A stretch of 64,000 nt of DNA, from assembly GCA_029259935.1 (NCBI GenBank), contig JAJDEH010000456.1, positions 1-64,000 on the forward strand, written 5' to 3'. The stretch is from Planctomycetota bacterium. Its GTDB lineage: Bacteria; Planctomycetota; Planctomycetia; Pirellulales; Pirellulaceae. Made by a program: the position numbers and the translations under genes. The notes under the pieces are model-generated. The model did no database searches. It had not been told where the DNA came from and saw only the letters and a list, made by a program, of their open reading frames with translations. This document shows, in pieces, positions 25,491 through 34,869 of the stretch (its first letter is position 1; every line of letters starts with the position of its first letter).

Positions 25491-26756
25491 TCACCCAATC
25501 TGGCGGGCAACATCCGCCGCGGCCGCTAAGTCTTTTTCGGCATAGATTTGCGTGGTTTGCAGATTGCTGTGGCCCAAAATGACCTGAGCGGCCTCGATGC
25601 CGAACTTCTTACGGACATCCGTCCCGGTACTGTGGCGCAGTTGATTGGGCGCCCAGCAGTTCGCGGCCCTCCATTTGTTCGCCGCGGCCTTCCGCACTTC
25701 TTGTACGTTTTCCGGCAATGATTTCGGAATATTTCGCAGCTCGATTGGCATTCCGAATGCCTTTTCACATGCGCGGTGAATAGCCCGACGGTAACTGTCT
25801 TTGTTGTAGCGTTCGCCGGGTGTGCGTTTTGGATTTCTCTTGGATCTATCCCGCTGACATGGCTGCACCTTGGTCTTTCGCCCCTCTCGCATTTTCTCTT
25901 TGCGTTTTCGTTCGCTCTCGGCCGGCGAAAAACAATAATCTTCCTTGCCACGAAGTAGATACGGGCGCAACACATCTTGTGCCCGCGGTCCGATCATAAT
26001 TACGCGATCTTTACCGTGATGTTCTGTCTTATGCGACTCTGGCCGATAGATCCACACGTCGCTGTTGGTTTCGATATCGCATGGTCGGATAATGCAAACC
26101 TCGGTGGGTCTGGCACCCGTCAGCCGTTGGAACCCTACCATATCCGCGACGACCGACGTCAAGTGCTCAGCGGTAAGTTCGATGGTGCGATCCGATACAG
26201 GTTGAATGGGCCTGGTCTCGCGGGCCTTGGTGCGTCCCTTCGCCAACCCGGACACCGTGGTCATCCGTTGGTAGGATTCAAACGGCAGCAACTCATTCGA
26301 GGCCGCCCACTTGAACATCCTCTTAATGCGATCCGTGTGATCGTTCACATAGCGTCGGCTCGCGCCCTCTTCCACCGCGTGGGTCTGCAGAGCCTTTAAT
26401 GCCAAGGGCCCAAAGTCCGCCGCCAGGGTGTGGCCGTAGTGTTTTCTCACCAGTTTCAGCATCGCCCGGATTCCATGAATGGTGTCCGTCGCTTGGCCAT
26501 TCTTGACGTAGTAGCCGCGTGCGAACTTGCGGTATTCGTTGAGCAGTTGCGACATGGACAAGGCATTGTGGCGTCCAGAAGATGGTAGCCGCCGACCGTT
26601 CTGTTGCCATTCACCAACGAGCCGATCGTATTCGCGTTTGCTGGCTGATGTGCCGTGTGGACCTAGGTAGAATCGTTTGCCGCTCAATTCGACAAACGCT
26701 TGTCCGCTGGCCCTGTGATGACGGTATTTTGGAGAAGATGTGGTGAGGCGTGGCAT
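25491..26756 (-). CDS. Tyrosine recombinase (phage-type integrase)
   Basis: 421 residues. A SAM-like N-terminal domain (about 60-170, HNALSMSQLLNEYRKFARG) precedes the catalytic domain with the conserved residues: arginine in GARPTEVC, the HxxR box in APNQLRHSTGT, histidine in ILGHSNLQTTQIY and the nucleophilic tyrosine in that last motif. It cuts and rejoins DNA at an attachment site. It begins 125 bases from the 3' end of tRNA-Ala(CGC), the classic position of an island integrase, so it probably integrated the element to its left at that tRNA. I did not find the matching tRNA-end copy at the far side. Confidence 0.92.
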   Translation of the reverse strand: MPRLTTSSPKYRHHRASGQAFVELSGKRFYLGPHGTSASKREYDRLVGEWQQNGRRLPSSGRHNALSMSQLLNEYRKFARGYYVKNGQATDTIHGIRAMLKLVRKHYGHTLAADFGPLALKALQTHAVEEGASRRYVNDHTDRIKRMFKWAASNELLPFESYQRMTTVSGLAKGRTKARETRPIQPVSDRTIELTAEHLTSVVADMVGFQRLTGARPTEVCIIRPCDIETNSDVWIYRPESHKTEHHGKDRVIMIGPRAQDVLRPYLLRGKEDYCFSPAESERKRKEKMREGRKTKVQPCQRDRSKRNPKRTPGERYNKDSYRRAIHRACEKAFGMPIELRNIPKSLPENVQEVRKAAANKWRAANCWAPNQLRHSTGTDVRKKFGIEAAQVILGHSNLQTTQIYAEKDLAAAADVARQIG

Positions 26757-26880
26757 GTGCGAAACTCCTGTTCAAAGGTGACCAAGCGGGTATTTATCCG
26801 CTTGCGCCTAAGAAAATGAGTCGCACTGCCAACCGTTGGCAGGTATCCTAAGTCCTGGATTCGACTGGGTTTATGTTTAG

Positions 26881-26953
26881 TGGAGCCGAAGGGGGTCGAA
26901 CCCTCTACCTCTGCATTGCGAACGCAGCGCTCTCCCAAATGAGCTACGGCCCC
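26881..26953 (-). tRNA. tRNA-Ala (anticodon CGC)
   Basis: A 73-nt cloverleaf: acceptor GGGGCCG/CGGCTCC with the G3-U70 pair that identifies alanine tRNAs, anticodon stem CTGCG/TGCAG with loop TTCGCAA (CGC), T loop TTCGACC and discriminator A. CCA is not encoded. The 3' end faces the integrase and is the likely attachment site. Confidence 0.95.
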
Positions 26954-27125
26954 AGGGCGGTCAAAAACCGTTCAACGGGGAAGTAGTGAATTTTACTTTT
27001 CGCTCGGGAAAGTGTCCAGGTGTCGTTATTTCGATGTGGGGCCAGAATTCGTGGCGAGCACAACAATCGCCACGAAGAAGACCTAATTCGCGACTTGACC
27101 GCAACCTTCGGTCCGCCGTTCTGAA

Positions 27126-27330
27126 AGCCGTGAAACGGCGGCAGCATGTAGCCATGGGCGTCAGCCCATGGATCAAGGAAAGCCCGACACCTAGCCGCGA
27201 AAGCGGCGACAGCAGTTCTGGACTTGTTGCACAGTTCCTTGTGCTATCGCCGCTTTCGCGGCTCGGTTCTTCACGACGGGCTATGCGCCGGCTCACACCG
27301 GCGGCTAAATGCTTTCGCCGTTTCACGGCT
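27126..27330. repeat. Pair of inverted REP-like palindromic elements
   Basis: Two about 90-bp units lie in opposite orientation around a 25-bp spacer. Each has AGCCGTGAAACGGCG at the outer end and AGCCGCGAAAGCGGCGA at the inner end; both of these are themselves hairpins. The middle parts differ. The structure is that of a bacterial interspersed mosaic element, of the kind moved by REP-associated transposases. No gene lies in 26954-27403. Confidence 0.85.
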
Positions 27331-27403
27331 GCTTTCCCGTTGCGGCTCTTTGCCGCTATCCCGCCAGAAAAAATCGCCACACACTAAGCTCGGCACCCGC
27401 CTG

Positions 27404-28870
27404 CTATTGAAGCCCCAGGCTGTTTTTGTAGGCCGATTTCTGCGATTCCACCCCATACTGACCTGTAATTTCCCGCCAGCGAGCGGCGGCGATCTTGAGT
27501 GCTTCGGCGGGCGTCTTTGCTCCGGTCACGGCGTCGTGAACCGCGGTGTCCAGCGCGGACAGATATTCCTTGCGACCTGGAATCCGAACCGAGAACAACC
27601 AAACCGAACTACCGTGACTCTGCCGAACAACGTTGGCGTAGGCGCTGGCGGCCTCCGATCCTAACCCGCGGTCAATCCAGCGCGCCGGTTCTCTCAAGTG
27701 ACTGTCACGAAAGACGGTCGTGTGCTGGCTGTGCGGCGCGACAAGCGGGCTCAGTTCGTCGCCGGACATCGATGCCAACATTTGCAACGCGCCTCGAGCG
27801 TTGGCGGCATGCGCGCAGACCGAACCGAGTCGTCCCGAGTAGGCCAGCAAAGGAACCGATAAGGGCCTGCTCGATTTTCTTCGTTTGAAACGGTTGTCAC
27901 TAAATACGAACACTTCGGTCGCGCCTGGAATGGGTGCAAATGAAAAAGTCGCTGCGTTGGGTTTCGCCATTTCGTCCTCGACGGACGCATGCGACGGCCA
28001 CGTTAGCCCCATCGCGGCATGGCCGCCAAGCAATTGGCGTCGCGCTTTCGCGGGCGTCACTTCCAGCATCGACTCGGGGGAAGTCGCCGCGGCGGCCACG
28101 AGTTCTTCCAAAGCGCGCACAAAAGGCGCTCGATCGATCCACGGCTCCATGGTTTCGTAATTGAACAACGTCGAATACCGGCTTCTGCTGCGGGAGTAAC
28201 TGGCGGCTCGTGCCAGCAGCAATTGCCCGGCCGAGCCCGGAGCCAGCGGTTCCACCGTACCGCTCCACGGCACGTCCTCCGCCGGAGCGAGTTCTCCGAG
28301 CGCTTGTCGATCGGCGAGCCGCGCGGCGACCCGTTGATATTCATCCCATGACTGGGGCGGAGGGATTTCGAGCTTTTCGAAAATGTCGGCCCGATACATC
28401 AAAGTCAACTGCGGCGACCCGAAGCTGAAGGCATGGACGGCTCGTCCCCAACTGACGATGCGGTTTCGATCGAATGCCAAGATCTGTCGCACCGTCAGCC
28501 GCGGATCGTTGACCACCCGATCCGAAATGGGCTGCAGGAAACCAGATTCGACGAACTGGCCGAGGTAGCCGGCGGGGTAGATCACGGCGTCGGCGTCGAT
28601 TTGTGTTTGCGTCAGGACATCCTCGATCGCAACATCAACGATGGTCACCTCCGCTTCGGAACGAGTCTCCCATTGTCTTTTTAGGACACGGCCCAATTCC
28701 TCATCGTCGACGACCAAAATTCGAAGCGGCGCGGAGTTCACGACCGGTTGAGCGTCCTCGGAATCGACGGTATCAGCATCGCCGCTGGGGTCCGAGCGAA
28801 CGCAACCGAACAAGGCCACGGCGAACAGCATCGCGATGAGATGGAGATTCGGTGCGCGCAGGGAACTCAT
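27404..28870 (-). CDS. Extracellular solute-binding lipoprotein
   Basis: 488 residues. The N-terminus has a lipoprotein signal (LIAMLFAVALFGC, lipid-attachment cysteine at 23). The body follows the type 1 periplasmic solute-binding fold: PLRILVVDDEELGRVLKRQW, YPAGYLGQFVESGFLQPISD, LTLMYRADIFEKLEIPPPQS (the usual 'YR.D.FEK.G...P.TWDE' region) and GHAAMGLTWP. Such proteins present sugars or other small molecules to ABC importers, but no permease or ATPase gene is adjacent. The ligand cannot be told. It is downstream of glnD on the same strand with an 85-base gap. Confidence 0.82.
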   Translation of the reverse strand: MSSLRAPNLHLIAMLFAVALFGCVRSDPSGDADTVDSEDAQPVVNSAPLRILVVDDEELGRVLKRQWETRSEAEVTIVDVAIEDVLTQTQIDADAVIYPAGYLGQFVESGFLQPISDRVVNDPRLTVRQILAFDRNRIVSWGRAVHAFSFGSPQLTLMYRADIFEKLEIPPPQSWDEYQRVAARLADRQALGELAPAEDVPWSGTVEPLAPGSAGQLLLARAASYSRSRSRYSTLFNYETMEPWIDRAPFVRALEELVAAAATSPESMLEVTPAKARRQLLGGHAAMGLTWPSHASVEDEMAKPNAATFSFAPIPGATEVFVFSDNRFKRRKSSRPLSVPLLAYSGRLGSVCAHAANARGALQMLASMSGDELSPLVAPHSQHTTVFRDSHLREPARWIDRGLGSEAASAYANVVRQSHGSSVWLFSVRIPGRKEYLSALDTAVHDAVTGAKTPAEALKIAAARWREITGQYGVESQKSAYKNSLGLQ

Positions 28871-28955
28871 GATGCTACCGGTACGTGGGCGCGGCGATGT
28901 CGGTTCGATTCCAATGCAGTTTCCAAGATGAAGCAGGCCCGGCGCGCCGGGGGAG

Positions 28956-31625
28956 TCATACGGTGCGCAGTTCTTGTTGTTCGGTTTCGGCTTGCTGGAT
29001 GGCGGCGAGTAACCGCTGTCGCAGCAAGGCGATTTGGCTTGCGCTTTCGATCTTACGGCCCTCGCGATCAGTCAGATAAAAAACGTCGACGACTTGATCC
29101 AAATGCGTGCCGATCTTGGCCCAATGGACCTGCAACCCCAGGTCGAACAGCACCGAAGTGATCGTGTAGAGCAACCCTTGGCGATCGTGAGCAAAAATGT
29201 CGACGATCGTATAGTCGGCCGACGTATTGTTGTCGAAGTGAATCTTGGTCGGCAGATGCTTGACTTCCGTGGCCTCGTTGTCGCGCCAAAAACGCCGAAA
29301 GTGGGGCGGTTCGTCCGACGGCTGTTTGAGCGCCAGGGTGAGTGCATCGGAAATTTCGTCCATTCGCTCGGGTGACGGTTCGTCGGGAAACTCCATATCT
29401 TGCACAAAGAAACGGTCCAGCACGAGCCCACCGGATAACGTGTTGATTTCCGCTCCCAGAATTTGCTGAGCTTTGCTGCTCAGCGCGCCAGTCAACAAAT
29501 GCACTACTCCGGGAGCGATACTCTCATGCGTGCCCACGTTGTATTCAATGCATTGCCGGCGAGGCAAATAGCGGCCCCAGGCCAGAGCGTCGTTCTTCGC
29601 CAGCCGCTTGAGCATTCTTAGTTCGTCGCACAATTGCTCAGGCGGACTGTTCAGCAGCAGTCCGGCCGGCAAGTCTCTGATTTGGCGTTTCCACCAGCCC
29701 GGTTCCCGCGGCTTGTCCGAATCGTCGCCGATCAGTTCGCGAATCTTCGTCCGTTTCTGATCGAGCCATTCACCGGAACCCATTGTCGGCCCTTCGCCAG
29801 CCAGATGGCGCATCGTGCGGCGATAGAGTTCCGTTAACAAATTCAGCTTCCAGTTGTTCAGTACATCCGGCCCGACCGCCGCCAAGTCGGCACACGATAG
29901 AATGTACAGCTTCTGCAATACGTCCGGGGTGCCCACGTCGATGGCGAACTGAAGCACGATCGATTCGTCATCGATATTGCGCCGCAAAGCCAGATGGTTC
30001 ATGACCAGATGCTTGTGCACGAGTAGCTTCAACGTTTCGCGATCATGTTCGCTCAGATGCAGGTGGCGCGCCGTCTCGTCGGCCAATCGCATGCCAACCT
30101 CGCTGTGATCCTCCGGAAAGCCCTTGCCCAAATCGTGCATCAACAGCGTCAAATGCAGAATTCTCTTATCCGTCATGCCACGATAAGCATCGCCTAGCGG
30201 TCCCTTATCGTCGAGAAACTCGGTGGCCCGCTCGACGGCTCGAATCGAATGCTCATCAACGGTGTACTTGTGATAATCGTTGAACTGCAGCAACGAGCGG
30301 GCGTGCCGCATCGGCGGAATGATCTTCTCCAGCACGCGAAGTTCGTGTAGTTTTCGCAACAGTTCGCCAACCCGTGCTGGCTGGGAAAGCAGCGACATGA
30401 ATCGCTCGATCGCCTTGGGCGTCAGCGGCACGTCGTTCAAGTTGGACATCGAGTCGCGAATGGCCTCCCAAGTTCGATGATCGATCCGTTTGTCGTGCCA
30501 GTTGGCCAGTTGCATCAGTTGCAAAACCTGTTCCAAGTCGCCACCGATCGTTTGCAATCCAGCGCGGGTCGACCCAATACTGGCGGGAGTGATCCGGAAG
30601 TCTCGGTCGACCCGGACGCTAAGCAGCGGGTCGAGCAACTTGGCGGCCCGCGATCGGCCTTGCGCGCTGGCGACGAAATGCGAGGCGGCGTAGCGCACGT
30701 TCATACTGTGCTCGAAAAACGTGCGCATGAAATGCTCGACCGGCAGCACGCCCTCGGGCCCCTCGCTGCCCGTCCATTCGGCCAGTCGCTTTTGCTCGGT
30801 ACGGTCGAGCCCATCTTGGCTTTGGCCCGCGTGAAAGTGCATTTCGTTGCGGATCCGCAAAAAGAATTCGACCGCCTCGCGAATTTTGGTACGGTCTTCG
30901 CGTGACAGCAGGCCCGATTGGTAGAGGTGGCGCGGTTCGTTGTGGCCATAGCGGGCGAAGCCGACCCAGCGCAGCGTTTGAATATCGCGCAGACAGCCTC
31001 GCGATCGCTTGATGTTGGGCTTCAACAAAAACACCGTGTCCCCGTACTTTGATCGTTCTTCGCGGCGCGACCGGCGAATACTTTCGATCAGAGTTTTGGC
31101 ACGCCGCGCCGAATGCCGGCGAAAGCGGGACATGAAACGAGTAAACAGCCCGACGCTGCCGAACAAATATCGCGACTCGGCCAATGAAGTAAAGATCTTC
31201 GCATCGTTCCAGGCCAGTTGGCAGGCTTGCGCCGGAGTGCGAACACTGAAGCCCAGACTGAGCCCCGAGTCGACAATGTCTTGCGACAACTGCTTGGCCA
31301 ACGGCTGGACGCGCTGTGTTGCACCCGGCGCGTGCAACAACATTAGGTCAACATCCGAATAAGGCGCGACATCGCGACGGCCAAATCCTCCGTGGGGGAC
31401 CAGTGCGACCTCGGACTGAACGCCGCGCGGGTCCGTGTCGTGAATGTCGGCCAGCGCCGACGCGAACAAATCCAATACCACGGAATCATAAAGATCCGTC
31501 AGACGCGTGCAAACTTGGATTCCCGGCGACCCGGCCTCATGTTGCGATCGTAGTTTTTCACGCTCCTCGGCGATGCGTTCTCGCGCAGCCAGCACCGAAG
31601 GACGCAATCGTGGACCGGAATGCAT
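28956..31625 (-). CDS. glnD: Bifunctional PII uridylyltransferase/uridylyl-removing enzyme
   Basis: 889 residues, the full GlnD length. The nucleotidyltransferase domain shows GGFGRRDVAPYSDVDLMLL (about 80-98) with the DxD metal ligands. A GlnD linker region follows, then the HD hydrolase domain (LLMHDLGKGFPEDHSEVGM, about 480-500), and ACT domains for glutamine sensing at the C-terminus (TIVDIFAHDRQGLLYTITSV, about 790-860). GlnD adds UMP to PII proteins when glutamine is low and removes it when glutamine is high, and so controls nitrogen assimilation. No PII gene is in the window. Confidence 0.95.
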   Translation of the reverse strand: MHSGPRLRPSVLAARERIAEEREKLRSQHEAGSPGIQVCTRLTDLYDSVVLDLFASALADIHDTDPRGVQSEVALVPHGGFGRRDVAPYSDVDLMLLHAPGATQRVQPLAKQLSQDIVDSGLSLGFSVRTPAQACQLAWNDAKIFTSLAESRYLFGSVGLFTRFMSRFRRHSARRAKTLIESIRRSRREERSKYGDTVFLLKPNIKRSRGCLRDIQTLRWVGFARYGHNEPRHLYQSGLLSREDRTKIREAVEFFLRIRNEMHFHAGQSQDGLDRTEQKRLAEWTGSEGPEGVLPVEHFMRTFFEHSMNVRYAASHFVASAQGRSRAAKLLDPLLSVRVDRDFRITPASIGSTRAGLQTIGGDLEQVLQLMQLANWHDKRIDHRTWEAIRDSMSNLNDVPLTPKAIERFMSLLSQPARVGELLRKLHELRVLEKIIPPMRHARSLLQFNDYHKYTVDEHSIRAVERATEFLDDKGPLGDAYRGMTDKRILHLTLLMHDLGKGFPEDHSEVGMRLADETARHLHLSEHDRETLKLLVHKHLVMNHLALRRNIDDESIVLQFAIDVGTPDVLQKLYILSCADLAAVGPDVLNNWKLNLLTELYRRTMRHLAGEGPTMGSGEWLDQKRTKIRELIGDDSDKPREPGWWKRQIRDLPAGLLLNSPPEQLCDELRMLKRLAKNDALAWGRYLPRRQCIEYNVGTHESIAPGVVHLLTGALSSKAQQILGAEINTLSGGLVLDRFFVQDMEFPDEPSPERMDEISDALTLALKQPSDEPPHFRRFWRDNEATEVKHLPTKIHFDNNTSADYTIVDIFAHDRQGLLYTITSVLFDLGLQVHWAKIGTHLDQVVDVFYLTDREGRKIESASQIALLRQRLLAAIQQAETEQQELRTV

Positions 31626-31824
31626 GCATCAGTTCCTGGGGCGTGAGAGTCGACGAAAACGCGGGGATGTGAAATCGAAGTCGGATCGCGTGTTTTTCAC
31701 AACTTACAATTCAATATTCTACACTAACTCACGATATCAAAATCGGAGCCCCACGGCGAGGTGCTGACCGCCCTCGGCATGCTGCACCCGGGACGTGTTA
31801 TCGGTCATTTTCGCGACTTTTTGC

Positions 31825-32616
31825 CTACCAAATCCGCGCCACGACTCCGGCGAACAGCCGTGTCGGTCCGCCTTCGGTAAGGAGCACCAGTGCGCCTTCT
31901 TCGTCGATGCCTTGGCAGATGCCCGTTGTCGATTGAGTTGGCGTGTCGACTTGCACGGTTAGTCCGCTTAAGGCGCACTGTCTCTGCCAGTCGGCGGCCA
32001 GTTCGACATCGTCGGTGGCCAAACGGGAAAACTGTTGCTCCAAGTGTCGCAGGACCGCGATGAGAACACGCGTCAAATCGAACGGCTCGCCCATCACGTC
32101 GACCATCGAAGTCGCGATCGATTGCAACTCCTTCGGCGCGGAGTGGAACGAGTTATTGACATTCACCCCAATGCCGATCACCACCGTTTCGGACGCGTGG
32201 GGGCCAATTTCGACTAGCACGCCGCTAATCTTGCGACGACGCAAATGGACGTCGTTGGGCCACTTGAGCAGTACCTCTTTGCTGGCCAACAATTCGCTCA
32301 ACGCCAAGCAGACCGAGAAGCCACTGGTGAGCGACGCGCGAGGCCACAGATTCTTGGTCAGCCCCAAGTCCGCCGGGCGCAGCGCCAGTGAAAACGTCAG
32401 CGAGCCGGCCGCCGACCACCATTGATTGGAACCACGTCCACGTCCCGATGTCTGCTGGCTGGCAACGACCAGCAGCGGTGCCCGCAAATCATCCCGACGA
32501 CAGTGTTCGAGCGCCACGTCGTTGGTCGACTCGATCGTCTCGTAATAGTGAACCTGTTCGACAAACGTGTCGGTGACAATTCGTTCCACCTCGAAACTAT
32601 TTTCTATGTCTTGCAT
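31825..32616 (-). CDS. birA: Biotin--[acetyl-CoA carboxylase] ligase
   Basis: 263 residues. The catalytic domain has the biotinoyl-AMP motif SGRGRGSNQWWS (about 57-68), TNDVALEH upstream, KWPNDVHLRRRKISGVLVEI (about 118-137) and GIGVNVNN, followed by the small SH3-like C-terminal domain. The enzyme activates biotin with ATP and attaches it to the carrier subunit of biotin-dependent carboxylases. There is no N-terminal winged helix, so it should not act as the biotin operon repressor. It lies about 200 bases upstream of glnD on the same strand. Confidence 0.94.
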   Translation of the reverse strand: MQDIENSFEVERIVTDTFVEQVHYYETIESTNDVALEHCRRDDLRAPLLVVASQQTSGRGRGSNQWWSAAGSLTFSLALRPADLGLTKNLWPRASLTSGFSVCLALSELLASKEVLLKWPNDVHLRRRKISGVLVEIGPHASETVVIGIGVNVNNSFHSAPKELQSIATSMVDVMGEPFDLTRVLIAVLRHLEQQFSRLATDDVELAADWQRQCALSGLTVQVDTPTQSTTGICQGIDEEGALVLLTEGGPTRLFAGVVARIW

Positions 32617-32762
32617 GAACGAGCGAAACTACGGACAAGATTTCACCGGAAAAACACCGGCGGCGAGTTTTCGGATTCCGTTATACGACGCGTCCACGAA
32701 CGGGTCGAGTATTGCCGCCGGTTGGTAGTGCGGTCTTTTCAGTGACCTGATTTGTCATTGCG

Positions 32763-33071
32763 CTAGTCAAACGCCCTAGTCACGCGATCCACGAACAGCG
32801 GCACGCGATACTTGCCATCAAATTTGGCCAGATCCCTACGTCGGCGTGCCAGTGCGGCCATGTCCCTATCATTCGGCACAGAATATTTGCTGATCAAGCT
32901 GTAGGCCGCAAAATCAACGTCTAACACAATCCTCTCCCGCCGCATCCCGACACTCCTGCAATGCTCAAGGTATCGGGAGCCAGCGACAACTAGAACGGTT
33001 GCTAACGTGCCAAACAGAACCAGCTTCCGCAGGCTGAACTGCCACCAGCGCTTTCGTTCGGGTTGGCTCAT
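32763..33071 (-). CDS. Small membrane protein, 'WWQFSLRKL' type
   Basis: 102 residues. The start MSQPERKRWWQFSLRKLVLF is a pattern common in planctomycete small membrane proteins, with one helix (LVLFGTLATVLVVAGSRYL) and a soluble tail rich in charged residues (RDMAALARRRRDLAKFDGKY). Function unknown. It is upstream of birA on the same strand (146 bases). Confidence 0.7.
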   Translation of the reverse strand: MSQPERKRWWQFSLRKLVLFGTLATVLVVAGSRYLEHCRSVGMRRERIVLDVDFAAYSLISKYSVPNDRDMAALARRRRDLAKFDGKYRVPLFVDRVTRAFD

Positions 33072-33388
33072 TGTTCTGCGTCAGTGGCTAGCGGGAATCT
33101 GGATTCCAGATTTAGCTTATCCAGAAGAATGCCCCACGCCAACTCTGAGGCGGGTCGTGCGGATTCTTCTCCCGCCCTCGCCGCATTCGAGCCCTTGCGC
33201 CTCAGGCTTCGACGACCTGGCACCACGGCCAATATTTCAGCAAAATCGGCGAAAAGTGCTACCATTCGGCCAATAGGGCGCTCTCTTCCCACACTTGGAA
33301 ATTGAAATGACGGGTACTTGCCGGTATGCTGCTAATCTGCCGAATCTAAAACGAGACGAATCGGTTCCCACCATTAGGTACTACTTTC
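33072..33388. other. Intergenic, divergent promoters expected
   Basis: About 317 bases between a leftward and a rightward gene. Short frames here lack coding character. I see no convincing promoter boxes, hairpin or repeat. Confidence 0.4.
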
Positions 33389-34843
33389 ATGCCCCACCTC
33401 TGTAATTCTGGCCACGGCAGTCACGCTTTCCAAAATTATCACGGCCGTCAACGGGAAGGCCTTTCCCTCGTCACGCGCCGCGGAATGATCAAAGCCTCCA
33501 TGGCCGGCTTGGCGGGGCTGAGCCTGCCGCAGTTACTCCAAAGTCAGTCGGCGTCGGCGGCGGCGGGCCTTCCCACATCCAGGGGCAAAAGCGTCATTTT
33601 GTTGTGGATGGCGGGCGGCCCCAGCCACATCGATACCTGGGATCCGAAACCGGGCCGGCCGTTTGAAAACCGCGGCCCCTTTGACGTCATACAAACCAAG
33701 CTGCCTGGCGTGCAAATTTGCGAGCATTTGCCAAAGCAAGCGGCGATGTTGGACAAGTTCTCCATTATTCGTTCGGTCGATCCTCGCAAAAGCAGCCACG
33801 AACCGAATCACGTTTTTCAGACCGGTAATCGCGAGGCCGCGCCGCGCGTGAATCCCAAAGGCCGCAAGTATCCGGCCATCGGTGCCGTGGTGGCCAAGCA
33901 CCATGGGGCCAACCAAGCAGGCATTCCACCGTACGTCGCCTTTCAGCGTTCCAAGTCCCACGTGGCCTACGCTGGCTATTTGGGTCGTCAATATGACCCG
34001 TTTATCGCCGAAGGTGCCGCCAAACTGCCGATCTACGACCTCGTGGGAAAAGACACGGGCAACGTCTCGAATGCGCCCATGTTTCAGTTCGCCCCCGGCC
34101 TGTCGCTGGATCGGATTGGCAATCGCCGATCCCTGCTCAACCAACTCGACCGCCTGCAACACCGTTTGGATCACGATCCGGCTATTAGCGAGCTGGACCA
34201 GTTCAGTCAGCAAGCGGTCGATATGATCGCCGGAACGCGCATTCAACAGGCGTTCGACTTGTCTCGGGAACCGGCGGAAACGCGCGAGCGATACGGCGAT
34301 CACCTGTGGAGCCAAAAGACGTTGCTGGCCCGGCGCCTTGTCGAAGCGGGCGCGGCCTTCGTAACCCTCGACCTCAGCTACCACACCGCCTCGGGCACGT
34401 GGGACAATCATGGCATCCCCGGGGGCGTCTACGGCGGCATTTCGAAAGGGCTCGCGCCGCTACTGCCCCTGTTCGATCACTTGAGCACCACGCTGGTCAG
34501 CGACCTTGGCGAGCGGGGGATGCTCGATGATGTACTCGTCATTTGCATGGGTGAATTCGGGCGCACGCCGAACATGGGTACCCAAGGCAGCGTCGACGGA
34601 CGCAATCATTGGCCGGTGGTCATGTCGATGTGCATGGCGGGCGGCGGACTGCGTCACGGGCAAGTCATCGGTGCCAGCGAAGTCGACGGCGGACATATCA
34701 GGGAACGCCCCGTCACGCCGGGAGACTTGGCCGCCACGATCTATCAGCACTTTGGCGTGCCGCTCGATACGACCTACGAAGACGATCGCGGCCGCCCACG
34801 CTATGTTGTCGTGGACGGCCGACCGATTCGGGAACTTGTGTAA
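33389..34843 (+). CDS. DUF1501 family exported protein
   Basis: 484 residues. A twin-arginine-like leader (TRRGMIKASMAGLAGLSLPQ) begins at about residue 30, then SVILLWMAGGPSHIDTWDPK opens the DUF1501 domain, a sulfatase/alkaline-phosphatase-like fold. ENHGIPGGVYGG-like and VICMGEFGRTPNMGTQGSVD, GRNHWPVVMSM near the end carry expected metal-site residues. DUF1501 proteins are very numerous in planctomycetes, usually beside a DUF1800 or DUF1553 (Psd1-type) gene; neither partner is adjacent here. The substrate is unknown; hydrolysis of sulfated or phosphorylated compounds is often supposed. Confidence 0.92.
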   Translation: MPHLCNSGHGSHAFQNYHGRQREGLSLVTRRGMIKASMAGLAGLSLPQLLQSQSASAAAGLPTSRGKSVILLWMAGGPSHIDTWDPKPGRPFENRGPFDVIQTKLPGVQICEHLPKQAAMLDKFSIIRSVDPRKSSHEPNHVFQTGNREAAPRVNPKGRKYPAIGAVVAKHHGANQAGIPPYVAFQRSKSHVAYAGYLGRQYDPFIAEGAAKLPIYDLVGKDTGNVSNAPMFQFAPGLSLDRIGNRRSLLNQLDRLQHRLDHDPAISELDQFSQQAVDMIAGTRIQQAFDLSREPAETRERYGDHLWSQKTLLARRLVEAGAAFVTLDLSYHTASGTWDNHGIPGGVYGGISKGLAPLLPLFDHLSTTLVSDLGERGMLDDVLVICMGEFGRTPNMGTQGSVDGRNHWPVVMSMCMAGGGLRHGQVIGASEVDGGHIRERPVTPGDLAATIYQHFGVPLDTTYEDDRGRPRYVVVDGRPIRELV

Positions 34844-34869
34844 GACGTCAGCGGGATTGCAAGTCGCGC

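Noticed and set aside
26954..27125. A possible small gene between tRNA-Ala and the REP pair
   Set aside because: Only antisense short frames with no start signal; the region reads as intergenic.
33533..34411. A 292-residue frame antisense to the DUF1501 gene
   Set aside because: Mirror frame of a strongly coding gene with third-position bias; no motif or ribosome-binding site.
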